DNA of 64,000 nt from positions 2,066,001 through 2,130,000 of the forward strand of contig CAUEEP010000733.1 in assembly GCA_958450365.1 (NCBI GenBank), written 5' to 3'. The DNA comes from Mesorhabditis belari. Lineage: Eukaryota > Nematoda > Chromadorea > Rhabditida > Rhabditidae. How positions within the stretch are numbered: the stretch's first letter is position 1; each line of letters starts with the position of its first letter. The position numbers and the translations under genes are program-made. This document shows, piece by piece, positions 40,001 through 51,311 of the stretch. The notes below the pieces were generated by a model that searched no databases, was not told where the DNA came from, and worked only from the letters and a program-made list of their open reading frames with translations.

Positions 40001-43000
40001 CTCTCTACACTGGATCTGTCACTAAATTGAACAAATTCAAGGAAGAAGGTTAGCTTTATAGTGAAAATCAAGTCTTTACATCGGATCGGATCGATCATCG
40101 CCGGTTTTGCCTTCATCGCATCGACTTTCTCTCCAAATTTCACAAATTTTACATTTATAAAACTTTTCAGGAGACGCCTTGTCGTATCGTGCATCGATCA
40201 CGAACATTCCAGGAACGGTGATCGGTGAGGGAGCTGTGCCCGATGATAGGTTCGATATTTGTATCACATTTAGCTACCGTAATCTATCTAGATCTTAATT
40301 TCAATTTTCAGCAAATGCAAATGGATCCCAGCTGGTGTGCGCAATACGTTTAACGAGATGATCGATTTGAAATTGATGATGGTGAGTGAAACTTTATTGT
40401 GTCAGTTTACTGGCTTTAACCTAAAACCTAGTAATAAGGTTAGAAAACCGTTATGACTTTGTTAACTCTTTAAAACCTTTGCCTTTTTCTTACCAAGCCT
40501 GGCTCAATTACCGACTGTCAAACTTCTTTAAAGTGAAGGAATTGGCAAGAAAAAGTCGAGTTTCGGAGAGGGGATTGAACCCTCGACCTTTGCTCGACCT
40601 TGATTGATTACTCGACCCTGGCAATTACTCTAACCAGTTACCCTCGATCCTGGCAATTACTCTAACCACTTAGCTATCCAGTACCTTAACTTACCAAGAG
40701 AAAAAAGGAAAGACAAAGGGGAAGAAGAAAGGAAGAAAGAAAGACGGAAGGAAATACCTGGATTTTCAGAACCGTGGGCTTCTGCCCTACTAGAAAATCA
40801 AAACCACGTGTATCAGTAATAAAGAAGTGAAGGAATTGACAAGAAAAAGTAGATAAGGCATAAGGCCCTACTCTGACGGCAATGGGTTCCTTGTCATTGG
40901 TAGAGCGTTCGCTCGGTAAGCGGTCGCGGGTTCGAATCCCGGCACCGACCATCCTTTGTATTCCTAGCGCGAACTGATAAAAGAACCGGCGTGTTCAACT
41001 GATTCATAAGATCAATCCGAATTTAGGACCCGGTCATGTTCCTCTTATGCATCTCAAATCTGCTCGGAATGATGGGCTTCTACATCCCGTTCGTTTTCTT
41101 GAAGGATTTGGCTCTTTTCAAGGGAATCTCCGAAGATGAAGCGATGTATCTGGTGCCCATTATTGGAGTCACCAACACAGTTGGTGAGTGAAAAACTCGA
41201 AGATCTAAACATGGCTGATTGATCATTGCAACTTCAAAACGTATTTGACGTATTTTTAACAAAGTGGTGCTAGTAGATTGAGCAATTTGTTCCCCATTTC
41301 CAGGCAGGGTTATCTGTGGCTGGCTGGCCGATCGTCAATTCGTCTCCTCGCTCACCATCAACAATTTCTCACTTGTCACTTGCGGTCTCCTTTGCTTTGT
41401 TGCCCCATTCTGTAACACCTACACAACACTTGTCGTCTACGCAGCTCTCTTCGGACTTATCATTTGTAAGTGATGCCAAAGTGAACTTCAAAGTGAACTA
41501 AGTAATCGATTTTCAGCTGCCTACATCTGTCTCACCTCAATCGTTTTGGCTGATCTTTTGGGCATTGAGAAATTGACGAACTCTTTCGGTCTTCTCGTCG
41601 TCTACAGAGGTTTCGCTTGCCTTCTCGGAACTCCGTTTGCTGGTGAGTGATAAGGAAAGTTCAGTATCAGATTAGTCTGTATTCCTCAAGGATTTAATTT
41701 CTTAGCAATAAATCTTCTTTTCTTTCGCGACGACGGCATTTTGGGCATACATTTTGGCTTATTGTTTTACTGATAATTTGGTGTAAATTCAAAAATAAAA
41801 CTATTATAATTATAGCCCTGAATCTGCTCTTGAAAACTAGCAAAAGTTACGAAGAACTTTTAGAGAATTTTACGGAGAATAAGTAACAAAATCCTTGAGT
41901 TGACACCAAAAATAATAGTGCGGATTGCCGGTGGGTATCGTTGTGAATGTGTTAATGATGGTTAAACTGATGGTTTACGTTTAAAAACAGATCAAAGATT
42001 AAGACAAATCTGAGATCTTATCCTAGTTTTTATTGAAACCTCAATCATAACTTAACTTTCCAGGTTTGGCTTATGATTTAACCCTCTCGTACGACATGTG
42101 CTTCTACTTGGGCGGTGCTGTGATCCTCGTCGCCGGCCTTGTCTCCTGTGCAATCCCATGCGTTCATCGTTGTCGCCGATCTCAGGGACAAAATGAAGGT
42201 AAACTTCAAGACTTCAAGACTTCAATTTTCAAAATGAAACCCTTATTAGTCACACATTGGAATGGTTTGTGGAAAGGAATGAGAGTGACACCATTAGAAA
42301 TTTGTATCTAGTTGTTAGACCCTGATCTCATTCAGGTGATTACATAAAACCGACGCCGATCTTCGAGTACACCGATAATATGTCGGGAAAATTGTCGGTG
42401 CTGACCGAGAGATCGGAAGAAGCTTTGACTGAGTATCAGAGAACGATACAATCACTCAGACAACAACATGCCCTTTTGAAGGTAGAGAAATGGGCATGAT
42501 TGGTAGATGTCAATGGTCGAGAGAATGAGTGGCGTGTTGTGGTGGTTGAATAGAAAAGAAATTTGTAGAAGTAGACAACACGGGTCGTTAGTAGAGGCTT
42601 GCAGAGAGTCGTTGTACTGATTGTGGCTTCAAATCGACTAATATGTCTCACAGCGCAAACAAGAGTGTCCAATAGTTGGTGACTTGTAGATATTAGTTGG
42701 ATCCTAAAGTTGGCAAGGATTTGATCTGGTTTACTAGTCTAGTCTGTCTGGAACCTATCCAGGTTTTCCTATCCAGGTTTTCCTAACCAGGTTTTCTTAT
42801 CCAGGTTTTCCTATCCAGGTTTTCCCCAGGACCTGTTCGGCAGAACACAGCCAGGATTATCCTGAACCTAGCAAACCTAGCTGACCCAGGGTATAAGGGT
42901 TAGAATCTGGCACACAAGGTGTTCCAGAATTACGGCCACTTTTTCTCTAGTGCGTAGCTCGGCCTAGAGTTAACCATTCCTCATAAAACTTTTTTTGGTA

Positions 43001-43973
43001 GGATTTACTGCTTACTTTCAACACCTTACTTCAATGCCCAGGAACTCAATATTAGCAATTCTATAGAATTTCAAATCTCTAAAACTCGAGAGCCCCTAAG
43101 ACGTGGCTTTTTGTGACCAAATTTTGAACTTAAAGAATTATTTGGCTGGCCGATAAGTTCGTAGAAAGGCGGGAAAGGAAACCTCATTTTGACAAAAAAA
43201 CCTTTCACCTTTATTAAAAGTTATTGTAAAATTTTCAGAAAGATTGATGGTGGTTTTTTTTGAGAAATTACACTTTAAAAGTTAAGAAAAAATTCTACGA
43301 ACTTATCAGCCAGCCTAATGCTTTAATGACTATCCGATCATGGATGAAACACTTGTAAATACCTAAATTATTAATTTAGAAAACTTAAGCTTTTGCTAGT
43401 TTTTTGAATAGTATTCTTGAATAGTCGATATTCTTGATCTAGCTGATTAGACTCGACACCAAAACTCGAATAAGAGCTAGTTTTTTGAATAGTATTCTTG
43501 AATAGACGATATTCTTCGATATTCTAGCTGTTCAGACTACACGAAAACTCGAATAAGAGCTAGTTTTTTGAATAGTAATCTTGAATAGTCGATATTCTTG
43601 ATCTAGCTGTTGGTTAGACACCAAAACTCGAATAAGAGCTAGTTTTTATGAATAGTCGATATTCTTCGATATTCTAGCTGTTCAGACTACACTAAAACTC
43701 GAATAAGAGGAAATTTCTCAAATTGAAACCACAAGATTTCTCGCACCATCAAGCTTCTCTAGTATCGTTTAGCTATTAGATAGAAAGTCTTGCAAAAGTC
43801 ACTAGCAAAGTGGTGTCGTATATGTTGTATAAAACAAATCACAGAGCAAACTCAATATCTGATCTCAATCATTCTCTTTTCAGGAAATGGAGTTGGAAGC
43901 CAAGCCGCAAAGAAATAAAAACCCGAGCGCTTTCGAAGAAAATGTTGAGAGAGTTGATGCTTATTCTTTATAG
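37016..43973 (+). CDS. SLC16 (monocarboxylate transporter-like) membrane protein
   Basis: Nineteen exons recognised, from 37016-37068 to 43884-43973 (TAG). The true first exon is not found, so the start is open. The SLC16 signature before TM1 is clear ([18 protein letters not shown]). Further membrane helices follow in exons 37855-37915, 38214-38424 ([20 protein letters not shown], the TM2-3 loop), 38513-38595, 38660-38817, 41027-41183, 41304-41465 ([11 protein letters not shown], the TM8-9 loop), 41517-41642 and 42064-42198, giving two six-helix halves with a long hydrophilic central loop (38857-40381) as in the family. The cytosolic tail is Glu/Lys-rich. It likely moves monocarboxylates or similar acids with protons across the plasma membrane; the substrate cannot be told. 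The introns are full of repeats. Confidence 0.9.
37950..38092. mobile_element. Small foldback in an SLC16 intron
   Basis: Arms CGGATCTCTACGCAAGAATA and its inverse TATTCTTGCGTAGAGATCCG with GGCTACGCG inside. Perfectly paired over more than 25 bp. No target duplication resolved. Confidence 0.7.
39334..39940. mobile_element. Larger relative of the CCGTAAATACTG MITE in an SLC16 intron
   Basis: Ends TACCGTAAATACTCTAATA and the inverse ATTAGAGTCTTTACGG, and both arms contain GTACAGTCGCGTAGTCTAA. The roughly 400-bp centre is unlike the small copies, so this may be closer to a longer parent. Confidence 0.7.
40078..40142 (+). pseudogene. Copied fragment of an SLC16 exon inside its own intron
   Basis: About 62 bp matches exon 38214-38424 (from ATCGGATCGGTCATCGCCGG to the codons for FSPNLT) with a few substitutions, lying between exons 39955-40048 and 40171-40249. 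It has no splice sites of its own where the exon would need them, so it is probably not used. Confidence 0.75.
40560..40692 (-). repeat. tRNA-derived SINE-like repeat in an SLC16 intron (minus)
   Basis: On the minus strand an A-box-like TAGCTAAGTGGTTAGAGT and, beyond an internal duplication of TAACTGGTTAGAGTAATTGC, a B-box GGTTCAATCCC. Not a functional tRNA because of the internal duplication. Confidence 0.6.
40880..40952 (+). repeat. tRNA-like sequence in an SLC16 intron (plus)
   Basis: TTGGTAGAGCG A-box half, a plausible anticodon arm (TTCGC...GCGG), and a good B-box GCGGGTTCGAATCCCGG. The acceptor 3' side CACCGACC has no matching 5' side and the D stem is broken, so it is a tRNA pseudogene or SINE head. 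It shares the upstream block GTGAAGGAATTG with the neighbouring minus-strand copy. Confidence 0.55.
42756..42826. repeat. 14-bp minisatellite (TATCCAGGTTTTCC, 5 copies)
   Basis: Five direct units with one or two changes, in the large last intron of the SLC16 gene. Confidence 0.85.
43141..43315. mobile_element. Mariner-type MITE in an SLC16 intron
   Basis: Ends GGCTGGCCGATAAGTTCGTA and the inverse TACGAACTTATCAGCCAGCC, with TA at both sides. About 175 bp, non-coding. Confidence 0.8.
43395..43710. repeat. Tandem repeat, about 80-bp unit, four copies
   Basis: Units beginning GCTAGTTTTTTGAATAG at 43395, 43475, 43559 and 43638, each containing GATATTCTTGATCTAGCTG or a variant and AAAACTCGAATAAGAG. 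Confidence 0.85.
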
Positions 43974-44166
43974 TATTCAAGAAAAGAGTAATTTTAAAAT
44001 TTTTGATTAAATCATTGATTTCTTTGTCTTTTTTCCGTTATTGGTTTCTTTTTCGCCAAAATTATTAGACAGTTTTAGTTGTAGAATCCGTTTCAAACCA
44101 AAATTCCACTACAAAACGATTTTTATTTTGGCTCAAAACGGAATTCAGAGTGTTATGGAGCTTTTC

Positions 44167-44406
44167 CAGTTTGTACTTTGTACTTTCCAGTAATCCATCT
44201 GGCAAACCACTTGATTTTGACGTGCCAGAAGGCGTGCGTTCTGACCAAACTGGCTTGCGTTCAACAACTGTTATGTTTTGAAGTCAATTCAAAACATAAC
44301 AATTGTTATAATTTACTTTGAGTTCTCCTAGAAACGCTCGCCATCTAGTAAACCACTTTGGTGTTTCAGAAGAAGTACGTTTATCAAAGTACAAAGTACA
44401 AAACTG
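44167..44406. mobile_element. Foldback MITE (CAGTTTGTACTTTGTACTTT ends)
   Basis: Left CAGTTTGTACTTTGTACTTT pairs with right AAAGTACAAAGTACAAAACTG, and an inner AAAACATAAC/GTTATGTTTT palindrome marks the centre. Lies just downstream of the SLC16 stop codon. Confidence 0.7.
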
Positions 44407-45945
44407 ATTGTTTAACTGATTCAAATGGAAGCCTCTCTTCTCATTTTGTAATCAAAAAAAATCAAAATCAAAATTTACAAAAGTTTCTGTGAAATTCTTG
44501 TTTTTTTTTACGATTTCTAGAGCTTTACTTTACAATGTTTTAGCTGAATTTTTAAGCTTTTTTGTTTTGTTTTTTAATCCTCCTATCATCCACTTTCAAA
44601 AGCGGGTCACCGTATTGAAAAATTTATGTAAAATTTTGTTTTTTTTTCATTTTTGAACACTTTTCCCAATGCTTTATCCCGTTTTTTCGCTCAATTTTTG
44701 ATTCTTTTTTTTCATTTTCTTTAAGAGAAACGAGCATTTACATCAGACCAAGTGTTAGAAATCAGCGAGTTCATAGATTTTCTTCGATTTTTCTTTAGTT
44801 TCTTTTTCGTGGTTTAAAACATTTTGCCTTGAGAATAAATTGATTTGAGTAAAAGTTTAAAGTGAACAAAAATGCATAAAAAGTTTGTAGAAATTTGTTC
44901 GGAAAGGCCCAAGCACGACAGAGCCAAGCAAAAATATTAGCTCTTGTTATGGCTTTTAAATTACCTGTTACTTGTTTAAATTACCTGTGAACCTGACCTC
45001 GCTTTACTAAAAGCTAGATCCTAATGAGGACACAGCGGAAAAGTGTTTGCTGATTTGGAAATACAGATTGAAGACAGCTTACAGCTTATTTGAAGATAGC
45101 TTACAATACAAAGCCTACAATATAGAACCATTTATTCCCATCACTCGCTCACTTTCTCCGATGACCGACATTCAGTTGGTTGCCCCCTTCCATTCAATTC
45201 ATTCGCACCCATATCACAATGTTCATTGAGGCACGCTTTCTTGATCCAAATCGTCGTCGAGAAAGGACAAAACTAAAAAGTTATGATACAAGGTTGTTCA
45301 ATGTTCAATATTTATGAGCAGATTTGAGCTCGCTGGTCGTTTAGCGCTTTCAAATTTGGTTTATGAAAAAAAAGCGTCAAGAAAGGACTGCAGAACTTGG
45401 AAAAAACTCGACTTTCTAGATTATTTTTACAGTTTACTAAATTTCATATTTTAAAAATTGATTTATCTGAACTTGATCACCAAATTTCACCAAAAGGAGT
45501 CAAATCCCAGTTGTTCTTGTTTAACAATAAGAAAATCTTCACTATTTAACAGTTTTCGAGCTACGCGACATTAACAATGTTAGAATTACATGTTAGAATC
45601 ATTTGAAGATTTTAGAATCATGTTAGAATCATTTTAGTTTGAGTTCTTCCAAGAAAGTTTAACGAGATTTTGTAAAAACTCAATTTCTGCCACAGTAAGC
45701 GCTTTCCATAGATGTTTTTAGACAAGCAACAACGCAAAAGGCAATAATTTTAAAGAAGAGTGACTTAAAGTTCTTAAAGTTGGGAGTATCGATGAGTTTT
45801 TTTCCTTTTTAATATTAAAATTGTACAAAATGAGCTCTAAACATAGTAATCGACTGGTTTCCATAAATCTTGAACACCTTGTACAGAAAAAATAGAAATT
45901 CTGAAGCCTAGTTTATTAGAATCTTTGATTTATAATTCTTCTCAC
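44407..45945. other. No complete gene seen
   Basis: AT-rich. It should contain the 3' exon(s) of the minus-strand transthyretin-like gene, but none could be recognised. Confidence 0.4.
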
Positions 45946-46325
45946 CCAATTGCCATCTTTCACAAAAAGTTCCGACCATCTTTTATGCGGCTTGTAATCG
46001 GGAAAACATTTGTGGGTGACGTTCAAATTAAACCAAACGATTGGGAAATCCCAATCTTCACCCTGCACCGTGAATTCCCCATTGGATCCTGTGATGGCTG
46101 TGTCGAGGATGTCGTTTGGATCGAAACTAAACCAATTTTAGAGTTTAATGCTAAGCCAAATAGCCAAATAGCCAAATAGCCTGAAACTCACATGTCCCAC
46201 TCATAAAGTGTCACTTCAACTCCCTCAACCGCTTTCCCATTGCACGTCCATTTCCCGGACACCGTCACACTCGCCTTTTCGGCGTAAATCGTAATGAATA
46301 CAGCGAAGAAAATGTATTTCAACAT
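45946..46325 (-). CDS. Transthyretin-like (TTR family) secreted protein, 3' end not found
   Basis: Exon 1 (46192-46325) starts MLKYIFFAVFITIYAEKASV, a signal peptide, then VTVSGKWTCNGKAVEGVEVT with LYEWD. Exon 2 (45946-46126) reads DPNDILDTAITGSNGEFTV and continues to HKCFPDYKPHKRWSELFV. This is the layout of nematode TTR proteins (a G-x-L/W-x-C-G-K-P-V-like start, a D-x-DDILD block, an N-x-T-H-x-C block). These are small secreted beta-sandwich proteins; one known member bridges dying cells to engulfing cells, others are uncharacterised. A good donor (GTGAGA) follows exon 2, but no last exon was recognised. Confidence 0.8.
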
Positions 46326-47478
46326 GTTTCAATTCAAAAATGAAGACAATTCTTTTATTGGATTTGATTTCTCCGATGAATTACATGCTTATTCAACACC
46401 ATAACAATAATTTCAACATCTTGAGCAATTTAGAAAAAGGAATTATGATTGTGATTTTGTGACAGATGATAAGCAAGTTTGAGACACTTTTCTTTAAATC
46501 ACCAGTCTTCTTATCATCAAAATTTAATGTAACCAAGTGATTCACTGATAAGTAGATTCATAAAATTCATAACAAAGATTACATTTTTCAAAAGATTATC
46601 GCAAATTCTAGGCTTTTCCATTCAAAATTGATTTACTTTTTTGTGCTTTTTCATTATTTAAATGACTCAATTTGGAAAGTATCTATAGTTAGAAAGATTT
46701 GTTTAAAATTTAACAAAGATTATTCCAAAAGCCAATTCTCAGAATATCTTCCTTTCGATGTTGATTTGTAGAGAAAATGGGACACTAGAAAAAGAGGAGG
46801 ATCAGAAGGAAAAATTCCCTCTTCATCAACCACATGGTAAATGTGCCAACATTGTTTGTGCTTTTTTGAAAGCATTGTTTATTTTCAGCACTTTTCAAGA
46901 TATAGCTCTTTTTCAACTTTACTAATCGTAAAGAGTGATTAATTGTAAAGTTTGATCGAAACTGAGGCAACGATTTTTCACAATTTGCTTAGAGCTTGAC
47001 TTAAACCTTTACAATGGATTCACAAGTGAAAAACTGGATTGATAGTAGAAGGTTTTTTTTATTGAAAAAAGATAAAAACAATAAAGAAAAAGTCTTTTCT
47101 AATTACTTTTTAATCGTTAAATCTCTTGGTTATTTTAAAGTTGCGTACAAAAGAATTAGCAAACCTGGAGTTAAATGTAAATTTGATGTGCTAATCTACA
47201 GCAAAAGGGAAATTTTTTGTGATTGCTGTATAATCTTTTTGAAAAAGGCAACGATTTTTCGCAATCGATTGCCTTTTCTTTCGTTTTATGATGACTAAGA
47301 CAAAACATAGCTCTGCTTCTTATTTCTCTTCGCTTATTTTCCAATTCTTTCGCTTATTTTCCAATTTTTTCCCCATAATCGTTGGCTATACTAATGTTAT
47401 CTAGCTAAAATATTAAATAAATAAGTAAACCTAGAAGCAAGTACTATAAATTTCTTTAGACAAGCCCTTGAAGACAGC
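46326..47478. other. Intergenic, possible divergent promoter
   Basis: AT-rich sequence between the minus-strand TTR-like gene and the plus-strand four-TM gene. One open frame (47014-47298) is AT-driven and unsupported by splicing or family resemblance. Confidence 0.45.
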
Positions 47479-48822
47479 ATGAACAATGCCTGGCTCTGGC
47501 GGCCTAAAGCAACCCCTTACACCCCGGTTGATGAAGCAAACTACCCAGTTTGCTACAATCGTTCCACGGCTAAAGTACTTCTTTAACTTTCCTCCAAATT
47601 TTACATCAATTTCAGCAAGCTTTCAAAGTCGTCAACCAGTTTTTCTTGGGTTTCTTCAGTGTTTTCTTCGTGATCATCTTGATCCCGTGGATGGGAGAGA
47701 ATTTCTTCGATGCGGATCATGGAAACAATTCGCTGTATCAGAATAGAAAGGTTCGTTTAGATAAAACAAATCGTGATTTTGATAATATGCTTAAGCGATG
47801 AGAAGATATAAATCGTGCACAATGGGACAAAACACTCTCAAAGAGTAGACAAAAATTTCAGTTATGCATCTCTCAATTCTGCATCCTCGCCTCACTTCTT
47901 GCTATCTTTGCCTGGAGTCATCGAGAGCCGAAATGGACTCAACTTTACATCATTTTAATTGTAAGTCTTTTAAGGTAGTTGTCAGTTGTTTGAACAGGCT
48001 CTAGGACTAGTAAAGTCCCAGGGTTTGTTGAGCTGGTTAATAAAGTAAAGTAAGAAATGCAAAGAACGATTTCCAGAGAAGATAAGCTGGAGAGTCCAGG
48101 GACTTTTTGTGGGCCATAAGTGACATACGAAAAATTTTATTTGATTGCAACAAAAAGAAAAAGAGTTCTTTAAATAGACAAACTCGATATTTTAGTAGCT
48201 AGACTCCTTTTGTTCTTTAAATAGCTAGACTCCTGGAAGATTTCCCCCCGTTTTAGTCATCAACAAACTTCACAAACAATTTCAGTTCCCAGTTCTCATT
48301 ATTGTAACAGTCACCTCTTTCGGCACTACCATGATTCTCGCAAATGAATTTTTGTAAGTAATCCAGCTTTATTTCCAAATTTATCGACTTGCAGGGACGA
48401 TCTTTTTTCTAGCGATGCTCATAGCTTTGCTCCACTTGGTTGCTTGTCATTTTTCGGATACAATCCACGAACCTCGTCTGCATTTTTGGGTATATAATCA
48501 AACAAAAATGCTTTCTAGTGTCGATTTGAGCATTCTAATCTTTTCAGAAAAATTTTCAGGTTTCCTTGCCGCTCTCATTTGGGCTCTCTGCACTTGGTTT
48601 TTCGCCTGGTATCTGGTCTTGAGTGTCACCTTTTATCAATATGTCAGGTCAGTGAAAAAGACAAAATTATAAACAAAAATAAATATAAATCCTGGCTTTG
48701 AAAGAACTTTGGACAATGATTAAGATGAATGGTTTAGAGATTTTCAAATCGTGCTCGAGGGCGATGGAGGAACTACTGGAATTGTGATCGATCATGAAAG
48801 AAGTAACGCTCTTTTTGAGTAA
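47479..48822 (+). CDS. Four-TM protein, LAPTM-like, first tandem copy
   Basis: Seven exons (47479-47574, 47616-47750, 47862-47960, 48286-48353, 48395-48489, 48560-48647, 48738-48822) join to 221 codons plus TAA. It starts MNNAWLWRPK, followed by a short polar head, then hydrophobic segments at about 38-56, 79-98, 111-130 and 166-190. It ends in the acidic tail IDHERSNALFE. The gene just downstream has the same head (MNNxxxxxWLWRP) and four-helix plan, so they are tandem paralogues. Length and topology fit the LAPTM4/5 family of endosomal/lysosomal membrane proteins, but the cysteine cluster is missing here. The family name is tentative. Confidence 0.75.
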
Positions 48823-48823
48823 A

Positions 48824-50491
48824 ATGAATAGTGCCTAAGTTTTGCATAGCATTGGCTAATCCCATTTTCTCACGTCTAGATCAATTCATCTCAACTTGGT
48901 TGTGGCGACCGTCAAACCAAAACCCGAAACCATACGAAGAAAGAAACTACCGAAACTGTTGCTGTTTTTGCTGCATCAAGACTGTTGTAAGTTTCACAAG
49001 TGACTTCATGACTTCATATTGAATCAGATTCATTCAAAAATCTTTTAGACTGCTTTCCGATTCATGCAACTTCTTCTCTTCGCCATTTACACCCCAATCG
49101 CGATCTTTTGCGGTTATATTTGGCTAAGTCGCGAGCTACAACAGAACAGAGTGGCGGTATGCGGTAAGTGCCATTTTGAAACAATTTTATGATTAGTGTT
49201 TTTTCAAAGTCGCTTACAAATACCGTAATCAGAGCCAATACAGGCAAATTGCTAGTATTCAAGTTCTAGTTATTCTAGTTTACCTTTGATCAGTTCAACA
49301 TTTGGTGTCATTTGATGTGGAATCGCTCAATGATGCCAAAATTGGGCTCATCGAATGTAAACTGGCAGTTCTGGTGTGGTATTTTTAACAAACGGGTGCT
49401 TTTAGAAAATGTTTTATCAAGAAAAACGCTTCTAATCAAAAGCTATCATCTTTTGCTTTTACTTTTGTGTTTTCAGACGTTGTTCGCCCTCCATCTAGTC
49501 TCAATGAGTATTTTTGGACTTTTCTCGACATGTTGCTTTAATAAGCCATTCTATACCCAGCTGCATCTCATTTTATCGGTAAAAATAAATAAAGTTTTTA
49601 TGATAAATAAGTAAAAAATGATTTTCAGTTGATCGGTAAATGAAGAAAGCTTTATCATAAGCAAAAGAATCATTTTTAGTTAATCGATATCTCGATTATG
49701 ACAGTGTTTGCTGAAGTAATGTCCGGCTTAATGATTTACCGTATTATGGAGTTCGTTCCTATAAAATTCCCTACGAAAACTTTTGAATTTAAGAAATTTC
49801 GCCTACAGAGACGTTCAACAAGTCCTTGATTGGATCAGAGAAAATTTGAAGATAAATGTGACTAGCAAATGGGAGGTTTTATGTGAGTTTTATAAACTAA
49901 TGTTGTAAATCAAATATTCATATTCAATTTGAGACTTGCTTGTCATTCCTTTTCTCGTTTTGCTCAGCGCCATCTGGACAATCAAGATCCACTTCAACTA
50001 CTACAGATTTGTGAGGTAACGGTTAAAAAGTTTAGCGTTAAAGTTAAAGCAAAATTTTATAGTAATTTTAATTCCATTCCAAGCTCGTTTGATTGATTCG
50101 TAGTTCAAAATAGTTCCGTACACCAAAAATGGTTTTCTAGACTTGGTCAAAGTTAAACGCAGAATAAAAAACGGATTATGGTAAAAACAGCTACAAATAG
50201 AATATATTCTTGCTTGATTTCTAGCTTGATTTCTATTTAACACTAAATTTACCGATAATCAAGGAAATTTTCCCTTTCAGAGATCGCAAATTGGAGATGG
50301 AGCAAATTGTGGAAAGTGAAACTGGTTCCCTGATGGATCATGAGGGTTTTCAAGGAGATAACCCGAACTATGAACCGGTAAGTCATAAGGAAAAATGTAT
50401 TCAAATGAATAAAGTTACGGTAATCTTAGCTTTGTCAATTGTCTATTCATTTTTAAACTCGTTTCAGATCAACGAGACAATCGAGGTCTGA
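48824..50491 (+). CDS. Four-TM protein, LAPTM-like, second tandem copy
   Basis: Nine exons (48824-48830, 48880-48986, 49049-49156, 49477-49578, 49680-49750, 49809-49882, 49934-50015, 50281-50377, 50468-50491) join to 223 codons plus TGA. The first exon is only ATGAATA; splicing to 48880 gives MNNQFISTWLWRP, echoing the first copy. Residues 28-34 are NCCCFCC directly before TM1 (TAFRFMQLLLFAIYTPIAIF), like the cysteine pair ahead of TM1 in LAPTM proteins. The tail ends GDNPNYEPINETIEV. The start lies one base after the stop of the upstream gene. If the seven-base exon is wrong, the true start is unknown. Confidence 0.65.
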
Positions 50492-50739
50492 AATGGGAAA
50501 CAATCGATTCAAATCTTGTTTCCAAAGAGTTCAAAAGTTTATTTATTCTTGCTCATATTGTTAGATTGGTATTTGTTGTGTTTCTAAACTCGTTTTGTTA
50601 CTTTTTCTGTAATTTTGCATAACTCGAAGATCTCTGTATTGTTTGTTTTTGCTTTGTTGTATTGTATTAGCTTTGTTTTTCTCTACAGTCTCAAACTACT
50701 TTTTGTACAAATGAATAAATGGAAAACCTAAAGTATTAA

Positions 50740-51311
50740 CAAAGTACACAGCCAATATTCAAACTTTACTCAAATTACTTGAGAATCGAGATCACAAATG
50801 CGATCTGGATGCGTTGAGAGAGTTGATTGGAAAAATTATGCGAGCCGGAGCCGAGAGAGATTCACTGCACTTTCAGGGGGTTTCCACTGAGAGCGTTACA
50901 ACCATGCCAGTTGTCCAGTACTTCGCAAAGTCTCACGGGCAACATCAACAACAAAAAGGTGGTGGTAAACAGAACTCATTCGAATCTGTTCCACAAAAGG
51001 TGCCCGATGTGAGGCGAAGATCTTGCGGCTTTTGCCAAACTCAAGACACTCACTGGTCGACGGAGTGTCACTTATCGGTACAAGAGCGTTGGGCAAAGGC
51101 GAGAGGGTTTCAACAGTGCTACAACTGTCTACGGGGTGGACATGGATTGAACAAGTGCCGATCAAAGGGATGTCGCTCATGCAACAAGCCACATCACAAA
51201 TCCTTGTGCTCAAAGGGTGATGACAAGAAGCCATCAAACGTTCCAGCGAAACAGCAACAAGCACAGAACCGACCTCCAAGGGCTCAAGCCAACCCTTCTC
51301 GTTCATTAACA
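50740..51311 (+). pseudogene. Bel/Pao-type Gag fragment with zinc knuckles
   Basis: An open frame without introns carries three cysteine/histidine knuckles: CGFCQTQDTHWSTEC, CYNCLRGGHGLNKC (a classic CX2CX4HX4C) and CRSCNKPHHKSLC. This series is the mark of Gag in Bel/Pao LTR retrotransposons of invertebrates. It is 5'-truncated (open from about 50740, no start assigned) and continues in frame into RPL12-derived sequence at about 51312. No protease, reverse transcriptase or LTR is seen nearby. It is a dead fragment. Confidence 0.8.

Noticed and set aside
40880..40952. Functional tRNA gene
   Set aside because: The 5' acceptor strand does not pair with CACCGACC and the D stem is broken.
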